Positions 26,543 to 34,036 of a stretch of DNA of 64,000 nucleotides are shown here, one piece after another; within the stretch, counting starts at the first letter, position 1, and every line of letters starts with the position of its first letter. The position numbers and the translations under genes are program-made. The notes under the pieces were generated by a model. The model made no database searches and was not told where the DNA came from. It worked only from the letters and a program-made list of their open reading frames with translations. Location of the stretch: assembly GCF_000009905.1 (NCBI RefSeq), contig NC_006177.1, positions 1,674,001 to 1,738,000 of the forward strand, written 5' to 3'. Origin of the DNA: Symbiobacterium thermophilum IAM 14863 (GTDB taxonomy: Bacteria > Bacillota > Sulfobacillia > Symbiobacteriales > Symbiobacteriaceae).

Positions 26543-26571
26543 TTGACGGAGCCCGCCACAGCGACTAAACT
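26543..26571 (+). promoter_or_regulatory. Sigma-A promoter for the UbiD/UbiA genes
   Basis: TTGACG (26543-26548), 17 bp, TAAACT (26566-26571), 45 bp before the GTG start. Confidence 0.65.
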
Positions 26572-26615
26572 GGATGGCGATTTGCGCCAAGGTTCAGATG
26601 AGGGGTTGAAGCCGC

Positions 26616-28070
26616 GTGGCATTTCGCGACCTTCACGAGTTCATCGCCGCCTGTGAACAGAGGGGATGGCTGAAGCGCATCAAGGCGCCGGTGAGCCCGT
26701 ACCTGGAAATCGCCGAGATCACCGACCGGGTCTCGAAGATGCCGGGCGGGGGTCCGGCGTTGTTGTTCGAGAACGTGGAGGGCTCCCGCTTTCCGGTGCT
26801 GACCAACACCCTGGGTTCCATGGAGCGCATCTGCCTGGCCCTGGGCGTGAACCACCTGGACGAAATCGGCCAGCGCATCCGGGACCTGCTCAAACTGCCG
26901 ACCTCCGGAGGAGGCCTGCTGGACAAGCTGGGGCAGGGCATGAAGTTGCTGGACGTGGCCCGGTCCACGGCCCCCCGGCTCGTCAACCGGGCGCCGTGCC
27001 AGGAGGTGGTCCTCACCGGCGACGACGTCGATCTGTACAAGCTTCCGATCCTCACCACGTGGCCGAAGGACGGCGGCCCGTTCATCACCCTGACCAACGT
27101 CATCACCCGCGACCCGGTGACCGGCGGCCGCAACATCGGCATGTACCGGATGCAGGTCTACGACCGGCGCACGACCGGGATGCACTGGCACAAGCACAAG
27201 GACGGGCAGCGCCACTTCGACGCCTATCAGGGCACCCGCATGCCGGTGGCGGTCGCCCTGGGTGGCGACCCGGCGACCATCTACAGCGGCAGTGCACCGC
27301 TGCCCCCGGTGATTCCCGAGCTGATGTTCGCGGGTTTCCTGCGGGGCGAGCCCGTGGAGTTGGTGAAGTGCAAGACCATCGACCTCGAGGTCCCGGCGCA
27401 CGCCGACTTCATCCTGGAGGGCTACGTGGACACCGCCGAGCCCCTCCGGCCGGAGGGCCCCTTCGGCGACCACACCGGGTTCTACAGCCCCGTGGACCCG
27501 TACCCCGTCTTCCATGTCACGGCCATCACCCATCGCAGGGATGCGATCTACCCGGCGACGGTGGTGGGCAAGCCGCCCCAGGAGGACGCGTACCTGGGCA
27601 AGGCGACGGAACGCATTTTCCTGCCCCTCTTGCAGCTCTTCATGCCCGAGATCATCGACTACAACATGCCGGTGGAGGGCGGGTTCCACAACTGCGTTCT
27701 GGTCAAGATCAAGAAGCGGTATCCGGGCCATGCCCGCAAAGTGGTGCACGGTCTCTGGGGCCTGGGGCTCATGATGCTGTCCAAGTGCATCATCGTCGTG
27801 GATGAGCACATCGACCTCAACAACTACAGCGAGGTCTTCTGGTACGTGTCGGGGAACATCGATCCCAAGCGGGACATCTTCTTTGCAGAGGGCCCCGTGG
27901 ACGACCTCGACCACGCCGCGCCCGTGTGGCGCTACGGGTCGAAGATGGGCATTGATGCCACGCGCAAGTGGCCGGAGGAGGGCCACCCCCGCCCGTGGCC
28001 GGAGGAGATCGAGATGTCGCCCGAGGTGAAGGAGCGGGTCACCGCCCGCTGGAAGGAATATGGCTTCTAA
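26616..28070 (+). CDS. UbiD-family decarboxylase (probably menaquinone synthesis)
   Basis: 484-aa prenylated-FMN-dependent decarboxylase. Family segments: GPALLFENVEGSRFPVLTN at the N-terminus, GRNIGMYRMQVYD and MHWHKHKDGQRHFD (substrate/cofactor region), the catalytic Arg/Glu region EGPFGDHTGFY, and a C-terminal EEIEMSPEVKERV. It is followed by a UbiA prenyltransferase, the pair used for late steps of futalosine-pathway menaquinone synthesis; the specific substrate (1,4-dihydroxy-6-naphthoate-type versus 4-hydroxybenzoate) is inferred. The flavin prenyltransferase UbiX partner is not in the window. Confidence 0.9.
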   Translation: MAFRDLHEFIAACEQRGWLKRIKAPVSPYLEIAEITDRVSKMPGGGPALLFENVEGSRFPVLTNTLGSMERICLALGVNHLDEIGQRIRDLLKLPTSGGGLLDKLGQGMKLLDVARSTAPRLVNRAPCQEVVLTGDDVDLYKLPILTTWPKDGGPFITLTNVITRDPVTGGRNIGMYRMQVYDRRTTGMHWHKHKDGQRHFDAYQGTRMPVAVALGGDPATIYSGSAPLPPVIPELMFAGFLRGEPVELVKCKTIDLEVPAHADFILEGYVDTAEPLRPEGPFGDHTGFYSPVDPYPVFHVTAITHRRDAIYPATVVGKPPQEDAYLGKATERIFLPLLQLFMPEIIDYNMPVEGGFHNCVLVKIKKRYPGHARKVVHGLWGLGLMMLSKCIIVVDEHIDLNNYSEVFWYVSGNIDPKRDIFFAEGPVDDLDHAAPVWRYGSKMGIDATRKWPEEGHPRPWPEEIEMSPEVKERVTARWKEYGF

Positions 28071-28139
28071 CGGGATGGCAGCCGATTGCTTGATCCGAGG
28101 GAGCCAGGCTGCCTGTTCGGGGAAGGGGCGGCTGATGCC

Positions 28140-29045
28140 GTGATCACCGTTCTGAAGCGGGTCAAGACGTTCGCCGAGTTGGTCAAGTGCGAGCACACCG
28201 TCCTGAACTTGCCCTTCGCGTACCTGGGGGCGTTCCTGGCGGCTGAAGGGTGGCCCACATGGCGGGAGCTGTTCTGGATCACGGTGGCCATGGTTGGGGC
28301 CCGGACCGCCGCCATGGGGATGAACCGCCTGTTCGACGAAGAGATCGACCGCAGGACGCCCCGCACCGCCACGCGCCATCTGCCGGCCGGGAAGATCCGC
28401 AGAGGCGAGGTGTGGGCCTACGTCGGCGTAGCGCTGGTGCTGCTGCTCCTGGCCGCGGTCAACCTGCACCCCCTGGCGGTCAAACTCTTCCCGTTGGCCG
28501 TACTCACGTTCACCATCTACCCGTTCACCAAACGGTTCACCTGGCTGTGTCATGTATGGCTGGGCCTCAGCGTGTCGTGGGGCGCCTTTGGCGCTTTCGT
28601 GGCCGTGCGCGGCTCCGTCGGGACCGAGATCCTGATTCTTGTCGGGCTCATCACGCTGTGGAACGCCGGGTTTGACATCATCTACGGCACCCAGGACCTC
28701 GAGGCGGACCGCATCAACGGGGTGCACTCCATCCCGGCCCGATTCGGCCTCGCTGCGGCGCTGCGGATCGCAAGGGCACTGCACCTGGGCGTGGTGCTGC
28801 TCGCGGGCGCGCTGGGCATCGCGGCCGGGCTGCTCCCGGCCTCACCCTGGCCGGTGACGGCGTGGCCGACCGCCTCGTGGCTGTATCTGGCGGCCTGGGT
28901 CCTGGTTGCCGGGTTGCTGCACTACGAGCACAGCATCATCTCGCCGGCGGACATGAGCCGGGTGGACACCGCCTTCTTCAACGTCAACGGATACCTCAGC
29001 GTGGCTTTCTCGGTGCTGACCATCGCTGCGCTGGTTCTCCGGTGA
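28140..29045 (+). CDS. UbiA-family prenyltransferase (MqnP-like)
   Basis: About 301 aa, integral membrane with eight or so hydrophobic helices. The two Asp-rich substrate motifs are present: MNRLFDEEIDRRTPRTATRH and DIIYGTQDLEADRINGVHSI. Adds a polyprenyl chain to an aromatic acid in quinone synthesis, upstream of the UbiD decarboxylation encoded by the preceding gene. GTG 28140 gives the usual family start (FAELVKCEHTVLNLPFAY close to the N-terminus); an in-frame TTG at 28086 would add 18 residues. The quinone likely serves the complex I encoded at 52-64 kb. Confidence 0.9.
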   Translation: MITVLKRVKTFAELVKCEHTVLNLPFAYLGAFLAAEGWPTWRELFWITVAMVGARTAAMGMNRLFDEEIDRRTPRTATRHLPAGKIRRGEVWAYVGVALVLLLLAAVNLHPLAVKLFPLAVLTFTIYPFTKRFTWLCHVWLGLSVSWGAFGAFVAVRGSVGTEILILVGLITLWNAGFDIIYGTQDLEADRINGVHSIPARFGLAAALRIARALHLGVVLLAGALGIAAGLLPASPWPVTAWPTASWLYLAAWVLVAGLLHYEHSIISPADMSRVDTAFFNVNGYLSVAFSVLTIAALVLR

Positions 29046-29278
29046 TGTTCGGGTCCTGACCGGCCGTGGACCCCGGCCCCGCAGGGGCTGCACGCGGATC
29101 GTGCCCCGGGCCTGGCCGGGGGCCGGCGAGTGGGGCGTGACCCTACCCGGACCAGGGAACCGGCGTGGAGCGCGTCGCGGGAGCGGCCCCTAGGCCGGCG
29201 GCGTGGAGCGATTGCCGGACCGTACCTGGGGCGGGAGAGTGGAGTGCGCCCCGGTGCAGACGCTACCCGGAGGCAGCA
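29046..29278. other. Spacer between convergent genes
   Basis: No gene seen; GC-rich, ends at a strong hairpin. Confidence 0.4.
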
Positions 29279-29310
29279 GCAAGTCCCCGTCGCGACCGAC
29301 GGGGACTTGC
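29279..29310. terminator. Perfect hairpin between convergent genes
   Basis: 14-bp perfect stem (29279-29292 with 29297-29310) and CGAC loop, 5 bp beyond the stop of the minus-strand S component. No T-run on either side; probably a bidirectional transcript end. Confidence 0.65.
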
Positions 29311-29314
29311 GCTG

Positions 29315-29824
29315 TCATTGCGCGGGCTGCTCGAACCAGCGGACGCCGGTCCGTCCTAGGGCAGCCACCAGTCCCAGGGCGATTCCCCCGTCCACGCAAT
29401 GGTGGATGGCCGTGCCCACCAGGGTGATCAGGGCCATGCTCAGGTTTCCGCCCAGGAGCCAGACCACCGCCGCCTCGACGACGGCGTGGACGGGCAGGGC
29501 GATGAGCATCACCAGCCAGAGGGGCATGCCCCGGTTCCAGGCGATGTTGCCCACCCAGGCGAACAGGGCGTGCGACAGGGCTCGTGCGCCGATGGGCGGG
29601 CCGACGAAAATGGTGAATCCCAGCGCTGAGCCGATGCCCACTCCGATGGCGGCAAAGGGCCCCATGAGCATCGCCAGCATGCTGGGCACATGTGACATCA
29701 AGGTGGCGGTGAAGAACGGCGGAATGGTGATCCGCAGGAAGGTGAACACGATGGGGATCATGAGGGCCAGGGCAGTGAGAATGCCTGTGGCAGCGAGATC
29801 CCCGATACCGATGCGGCGCCGCAC
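29315..29824 (-). CDS. ECF-type transporter substrate-binding (S) component
   Basis: 169-aa membrane protein with five to six hydrophobic helices; LAATGILTALALMIPIVF then PSMLAMLMGPFAAIGVGIG and FTIFVGPPIGARALSHA resemble S components of energy-coupling-factor vitamin transporters, most like the niacin-type (NiaX) group. No ATPase or T subunit is adjacent, so it would use a shared module. GTG 29824 is chosen because AAAGGGTGG then has proper spacing. Its promoter overlaps a perfect inverted repeat (29869-29885), suggesting repression by a vitamin-responsive regulator. Confidence 0.7.
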   Translation of the reverse strand: MRRRIGIGDLAATGILTALALMIPIVFTFLRITIPPFFTATLMSHVPSMLAMLMGPFAAIGVGIGSALGFTIFVGPPIGARALSHALFAWVGNIAWNRGMPLWLVMLIALPVHAVVEAAVVWLLGGNLSMALITLVGTAIHHCVDGGIALGLVAALGRTGVRWFEQPAQ

Positions 29825-29868
29825 GGGACCCACCCTTTCTGTACCGTGTCGACCGGGTTCTTATGGAC

Positions 29869-29901
29869 ATAGTATTTAGCACTATTAGGCGGTTGTGTCA
29901 A
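29869..29901 (-). promoter_or_regulatory. Promoter with overlapping operator for the S component
   Basis: On the minus strand TTGACA (29901-29896), 17 bp, TAAATA (29878-29873). The -10 lies exactly in the perfect inverted repeat ATAGT-N7-ACTAT (29869-29885). The related string CATAGTATCTA recurs at 29941-29951, before the M14 gene. Confidence 0.65.
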
Positions 29902-29979
29902 AGGGCCGGAGCGACGCTGGGACCCCCTTCCTGCCGGTCGCATAGTATCTAAGCGACACCGGAAAGGAGGGGCTCAGGC

Positions 29980-31323
29980 TTGTCCTACGTGGTCCGGCCC
30001 GGCGACACGCTCTGGGCCATCGCCCGCCGGCTGGGCGTCAGCCTGCCGCAGCTCATCGCTGCGAACCCGGGGCTGCAGAACCCGAACCTGATCTATGCCG
30101 GGCAGCGGCTGACGGTCCCGATGGCCGGCCAGTACGTCGTCCAGCAGGGCGATACCTTTTACCGCATCGCCCAGCGCTACCGCATCAGCGTCGAGGCGCT
30201 GGCGGCCGCGAACCCCCAGGTCGAGGATCCGAATGTCATCCGGCCGGGGATGGTTCTGTACATCCCCGCACGGCCTCCGCTTCAGTACATCGTCCAGCCG
30301 GGCGACACCCTCTGGCAGATCGCCCAGGCTTACGGCACCACGGTGGCGGCGTTGCTGCAGGCGAACCCCGGGGTCAACCCGTACCAGCTGCGCATCGGGC
30401 AGCCGCTCACCATTCCGGCGGCGTCCGACGGCGAGACCATCGTCGTGCCCAGGGAGGACTATGGGTACGACGAGATGATGGCCGACCTGGCGCGGTTGCA
30501 GCAGCGCTATCCCTTCATAGAAGTCCGTTCGATCGGCCGCAGCGTGCTGGGCCGGGACATCCCCGTCGTGCGACTCGGCACAGGGCCCAAGGAAGTCCAC
30601 TACAACGCGGCGATCCACGGGGAGGAGTGGATCACCGCTGTGCTGATGATGAAGTTCATCGAGGTATACGCCAGGGCCCGGGAGCGAGGCGAGCGCATCG
30701 GGAACTTTGACGTGCCCGCACTGTGGGAGCAGACCTCGCTCTTTGTGGTCCCCATGGTGAACCCGGACGGCGTGGAGATCTCCCAGGAGGGGGTCAGCCG
30801 GGACAATCCCTACTATGACCTGCTTCTGCAGGCCAACGGCGGGTCCACCAACTTCCGCACCTGGGCGGCCAACGCCCGGGGGGTTGACCTCAACAACCAG
30901 TTCCCGGCCGACTGGGAGAGGGAGGCGGCCCGGGGACCGCGGAGCCCTGCGCCTCGAAACTACTCGGGCACGGGCCCGTTGACCGAGCCCGAGGCCATCG
31001 CCCTGGCCGAGTTCACGCGCGCCCACGATTTCCGGCTGGTGATCGCCTGGCACAGCCAGGGCGAGGAGATCTACTGGGGCTACGAGGGGCTGGAGCCACC
31101 GGAGTCGGAGCAGATCACCAAGCTGTTCGTGGACATCTCGGGCTACCGGCCCGTCCGCTACCTGCAGAGCTGGGCCGGGTACAAGGACTGGTTCATCCAG
31201 GACTGGCGGCGCCCAGGCTTCACCCTTGAGGTGGGGCGCGGGGTGAACCCGCTGCCGATGAGCCAGTTCTGGCCGATCTGGAGCCGTACCATCGGCGTGA
31301 TGTTGGCAGGGCTGGCGGTATGA
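29980..31323 (+). CDS. LysM-M14 peptidoglycan endopeptidase
   Basis: 447 aa. Three LysM domains (about 2-45, 50-95, 101-145), each with PGDT or QGDT and an NP turn, then an M14 zinc carboxypeptidase domain: zinc ligands in AAIHGEEWITAV, substrate Arg/Asn around ARGVDLNNQFPADW, third zinc ligand in IAWHSQGEEIYWG, catalytic Glu in FTLEVGRG. This is the architecture of gamma-D-glutamyl-L-diamino acid endopeptidase I from sporulating bacilli, which cuts spore or cell-wall peptides. No signal peptide, as in that enzyme, so action in the mother cell or after lysis is likely. TTG start with AAAGGAGGGG. Confidence 0.92.
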   Translation: MSYVVRPGDTLWAIARRLGVSLPQLIAANPGLQNPNLIYAGQRLTVPMAGQYVVQQGDTFYRIAQRYRISVEALAAANPQVEDPNVIRPGMVLYIPARPPLQYIVQPGDTLWQIAQAYGTTVAALLQANPGVNPYQLRIGQPLTIPAASDGETIVVPREDYGYDEMMADLARLQQRYPFIEVRSIGRSVLGRDIPVVRLGTGPKEVHYNAAIHGEEWITAVLMMKFIEVYARARERGERIGNFDVPALWEQTSLFVVPMVNPDGVEISQEGVSRDNPYYDLLLQANGGSTNFRTWAANARGVDLNNQFPADWEREAARGPRSPAPRNYSGTGPLTEPEAIALAEFTRAHDFRLVIAWHSQGEEIYWGYEGLEPPESEQITKLFVDISGYRPVRYLQSWAGYKDWFIQDWRRPGFTLEVGRGVNPLPMSQFWPIWSRTIGVMLAGLAV

Positions 31324-31400
31324 TCGCCGGCCCTGCGGCGTTGTGGGTGCCTGGAGCGACGCCGGTGCGTGGGTCCACCTGTCCTCACTCGTGGTGGTCC

Positions 31401-31886
31401 GGGGTGGGGCGGAGGTTCTGCCCACGGGCTGAGACTCGGCCGGAGGTGCATGGGCGAGGGGCTGCGTGGTGCAGCCGGCGTGGTGCCTAGCTTTGCGGCG
31501 CTCTCAAACCGTGGGCGGTTCAGGATTGCAAAGTTTGGACTGCACGGGAGGGATAGCGATGCCAGGGCCCGCACCGGGGCCGCGGGGTGGGACGGAGGTT
31601 CTGCCCACGGAATGAGACTTGCCAGGAGCTGCACGGGAGAGGGGACGCGTGGCGCAGCCGGCGTGGTGCCTAGCTTTGCGGCGCTCTCAAACCGTGGGCG
31701 CTTCAGGATTGCAAAGTTTGGACTGCACGGGAAGGGTAGGAACGCCCGGGCCCGCGCGGGGGGCGCGGGGTGGGGCGGAGGTTCTGCCCACGGGCTGAGA
31801 CTGGCGGGAGGCGCGTGGGCGAGGGGCTGCGTGGCGCAGCCGGCGTGGTGCCTAGCTTTGCGGCGCTCTCAAACCGTGGGCGGTTG
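31401..31886. repeat. 183-bp direct tandem repeat, about 2.7 copies
   Basis: Units begin at 31401, 31584 and 31767 (each GGGGTGGG followed by CGGAGGTTCTGCCCACGG or close), giving an exact 183-bp period; the third unit breaks off near 31886. The stretch GTGCCTAGCTTTGCGGCGCT and the following CTCAAACCGTGGGCG are identical in all copies. The period is a multiple of three and a plus-strand frame (from GTG 31369) crosses units 1-2, but an indel breaks it in unit 3, so coding is doubtful. Confidence 0.85.
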
Positions 31887-31971
31887 GTCCGTAGCGCACG
31901 GACCACCGGCTCTCCCAGACTGCGGGATGTTGTGGAGTCCAGGACCGGGTCAGCGTAGGCGCCAACAAGAT

Positions 31972-32006
31972 CCGCCCTCCCCCGGTTGCGGGCCGGGGGA
32001 GGGCGG
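31972..32006. terminator. Hairpin between repeat array and minus-strand genes
   Basis: Perfect 14-bp stem (31972-31985 with 31993-32006), seven-base loop, 50 bp beyond the stop of the minus-strand hydrolase. Confidence 0.6.
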
Positions 32007-32055
32007 CGCACAAATTCGGGTTGCCAGGATCACACAACAGGTGGGAGAAGGCTGA

Positions 32056-32841
32056 TTATCCCGGTCGGGTGAGCGAGTCCATGTACCAGTACACGGCCTC
32101 GGCGATGCGGGCGATGGCTTCCTCGGCCTGCGCCTCCGTCATCCCCTTGGTGAACACCGAGATGGCGAAAGAGCGGTCCGGGGCATAGACCAGTCCGACG
32201 TCGTGGAACTCGTCGTCCCGGCTGCCGATCTTGGTGGCCACCACCGCCGATTCCGGAAGATATCGCGGGATGCGCCTGCGGAAGACCGCCTCTTCCATCC
32301 ACCGGAGCAGCATGCGGGTCGACGCCGGCGAGAGGCCGGACCGGCCGGAGTCCAGGGCGATCAGCACCTGATTCATGCCGTAGGGGGTGACCGGGGTCTC
32401 CAGCGGGTCGTACGCCGGGGCCACGCCCAGGGACAGCATGTAATTGCGGATGGTCCCGCTGCCGATGAACCGCTCCAGCATGTTGCGGGCGATGTTGTCC
32501 GAGACCGTGATCGTGAGCTCCAGCAGCCGTCGGACGGAGACCTCGTCTCCGGGCTGGATCGTGGCCTGCAGGATGCCGGTCCCCGCCTGGTAGTCCTCGG
32601 GCTGGTAGGCGATGGTCTGGTCCAGGCTGATCCGCCGCCGGTCAGCCAGCCAGAGGACGGCCATGGCGATGGGCACCTTGATGGTGCTCGCAGCGTAGAA
32701 CTCCGCCATCGGGTTGAGGCCGGCCGAGCGGCCCGTCGCCAGGTCGGTCACGTAGACGCCGATGGTGCCGGGCAGGTCGCTGACGACCCTCTCCAGGATG
32801 GCCGTCAGGTCCTCCGGCCGGAACGGTCTGAGTCTCGGCAT
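32056..32841 (-). CDS. Serine hydrolase of the class A beta-lactamase family
   Basis: 261 aa. Active-site Ser-x-x-Lys in YAASTIKVPIAMA, SDN loop in TITVSDNIARNML, and a KTG-like K-I-G in VVATKIGSRDDE. The Omega-loop Glu of true class A enzymes (ExxxN) is replaced by the PLETPVTPYG region, which keeps a Glu. No signal peptide is visible. It could be a peptidase or a beta-lactamase-like protein; activity on antibiotics is not implied. ATG 32841 gives GGAGGG a nine-base spacing, whereas ATG 32850 would abut it. Confidence 0.85.
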   Translation of the reverse strand: MPRLRPFRPEDLTAILERVVSDLPGTIGVYVTDLATGRSAGLNPMAEFYAASTIKVPIAMAVLWLADRRRISLDQTIAYQPEDYQAGTGILQATIQPGDEVSVRRLLELTITVSDNIARNMLERFIGSGTIRNYMLSLGVAPAYDPLETPVTPYGMNQVLIALDSGRSGLSPASTRMLLRWMEEAVFRRRIPRYLPESAVVATKIGSRDDEFHDVGLVYAPDRSFAISVFTKGMTEAQAEEAIARIAEAVYWYMDSLTRPG

Positions 32842-32925
32842 GCGCTCCATCCCTCCGTCCGCCAGGTCGCGTCACAGCAGTATACGCCGGCGGGGCGGGA
32901 CGATGGCGGCTACTGGATGGTGAAG

Positions 32926-33960
32926 TCAGACTCGTCGGTGATCAGGTGCACCCAGGTGAGCCCGGGCGCCAGGAGGGGGCAGCTGGCCGCCTTCCGGCGG
33001 GTAGAGGACGAATCCGCCGGGCTCCAGCCGCCACGTGCCCTCGTACCGGTGGCCCGCCACCAGCACGGTCGCCGGGCCCCCGTCCCACAGGTAGAGGGTC
33101 CAGCCGAGGTCGACCCCACGGTTGACGCCGCCCACCCCCAGGAAGAGCAGGTTGACCGCCGTGATGGGCCGGCCTTCCTCGTCGGTGTGCAGGACGCCGT
33201 CGGTGTAGCGCACGTAGCGCCCGTCCTCCCAGACCCAGCGGGCCTCGTTGAGCCGGTGCCAGAAGACGTCCACGGCCGTGTGATCACCGACCGTGGGTAC
33301 CGCGGCGGACCGCGCCGTGGTCGGGACGGAGGTCATGTCGATGCCGCGGTCGACGATCGCCTGCCCCAGCAGATCGGTGCTGGTGTAGAGGTTGTGCGGC
33401 GGCTCACGGTCCCCGGTGCGGTAGAAGTAACCCCCGGCGGTGTAGATCTCGTCGAGGTTGCGCGGCCCCCACGCCGCCCGGAGCATGGCCAGGGCCTCGG
33501 CGCTGCCGCCGGAGTGGGCGAAGGGGGTGTTGTAGGCGTCAGCCATGTCGACGAACCCCTGGCGGGCGCTGCGCACCGGCCCGATTTTGTCGGCGGGCTT
33601 GGTCCAGAAGAGCGTGAAGAAGCGGGTGATCTCGGCCTCGGTCAACGTCTCCACCACGAGGTCCGCCTGGTTCACCCCGGCCTGCGGGCGGGCGCCGGGC
33701 GAGTTCTCCACCACGACGGAGACCGGCCCGCCCCAGAGCGTGGCAGCGGAGGGCGCCAGCAGGTAGACCGGATCCGTCGTCAGCGTCGGTTCCACCGGCT
33801 CCGGCTCGGGTTCGGGCACGTGCACGGACTCGGAGACCGGGGGCTTTTCCGTGCTTTGACCGGGTGTCTCCGGTGTCGTCGGCTCCGTGGGAGTCGCGGT
33901 TCGGGTCCCGCATCCGGCCAGCAGCAGCACGATCAGGACGATGGGCAGGTAGCGTCTCAT
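32926..33960 (-). CDS. DUF3048 lipoprotein (YerB family), probable C-terminal frameshift
   Basis: 344 aa as read. Lipobox LLLAGCG, then a Pro/Glu/Thr linker (about 22-60), then the two DUF3048 lobes: VVVENSPGARPQAGVNQADL, KIGPVRSARQGFVDMADAY, DFWHRL-type segment VDVFWHRLNEARWVW, YLWDGGPATVLVAGHRYEGT. The family normally ends with an APGKTWVQ-like segment; this is found in the next frame (LLAPGLTWVHLITDESDFT), ending at 32910. Removing one C of the CCCCC run (GGGGG at 32975-32979 on the plus strand) would restore it. Function of the family is unknown. ATG 33960 is used; TTG 33963 directly precedes it. Confidence 0.85.
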   Translation of the reverse strand: MRRYLPIVLIVLLLAGCGTRTATPTEPTTPETPGQSTEKPPVSESVHVPEPEPEPVEPTLTTDPVYLLAPSAATLWGGPVSVVVENSPGARPQAGVNQADLVVETLTEAEITRFFTLFWTKPADKIGPVRSARQGFVDMADAYNTPFAHSGGSAEALAMLRAAWGPRNLDEIYTAGGYFYRTGDREPPHNLYTSTDLLGQAIVDRGIDMTSVPTTARSAAVPTVGDHTAVDVFWHRLNEARWVWEDGRYVRYTDGVLHTDEEGRPITAVNLLFLGVGGVNRGVDLGWTLYLWDGGPATVLVAGHRYEGTWRLEPGGFVLYPPEGGQLPPPGARAHLGAPDHRRV

Positions 33961-33962
33961 CA

Positions 33963-33982
33963 AATCACCCCGAGGGGTGATT
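33963..33982. promoter_or_regulatory. Inverted repeat covering the ribosome-binding site of the DUF3048 gene
   Basis: AATCACCCC-GA-GGGGTGATT, nine-base arms. On the minus strand the downstream arm GGGGTGATT is the ribosome-binding site, so pairing would hide it. Could also be a protein-binding palindrome. Confidence 0.4.
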
Positions 33983-34036
33983 CAAGGCAGAATGCTCATT
34001 CCCCTGCGGGTAGTCGCTGGCATTGACAGTTCAGAC

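Noticed and set aside
31369-32055. 228-aa frame across the 183-bp repeats
   Set aside because: Frame is broken relative to the repeat in unit 3, no ribosome-binding site, no similarity; treated as repeat DNA.
32056-32841. Antibiotic-resistance beta-lactamase
   Set aside because: Has SxxK, SDN and K-I-G but no signal peptide and no clear Omega-loop motif; called only as family member.
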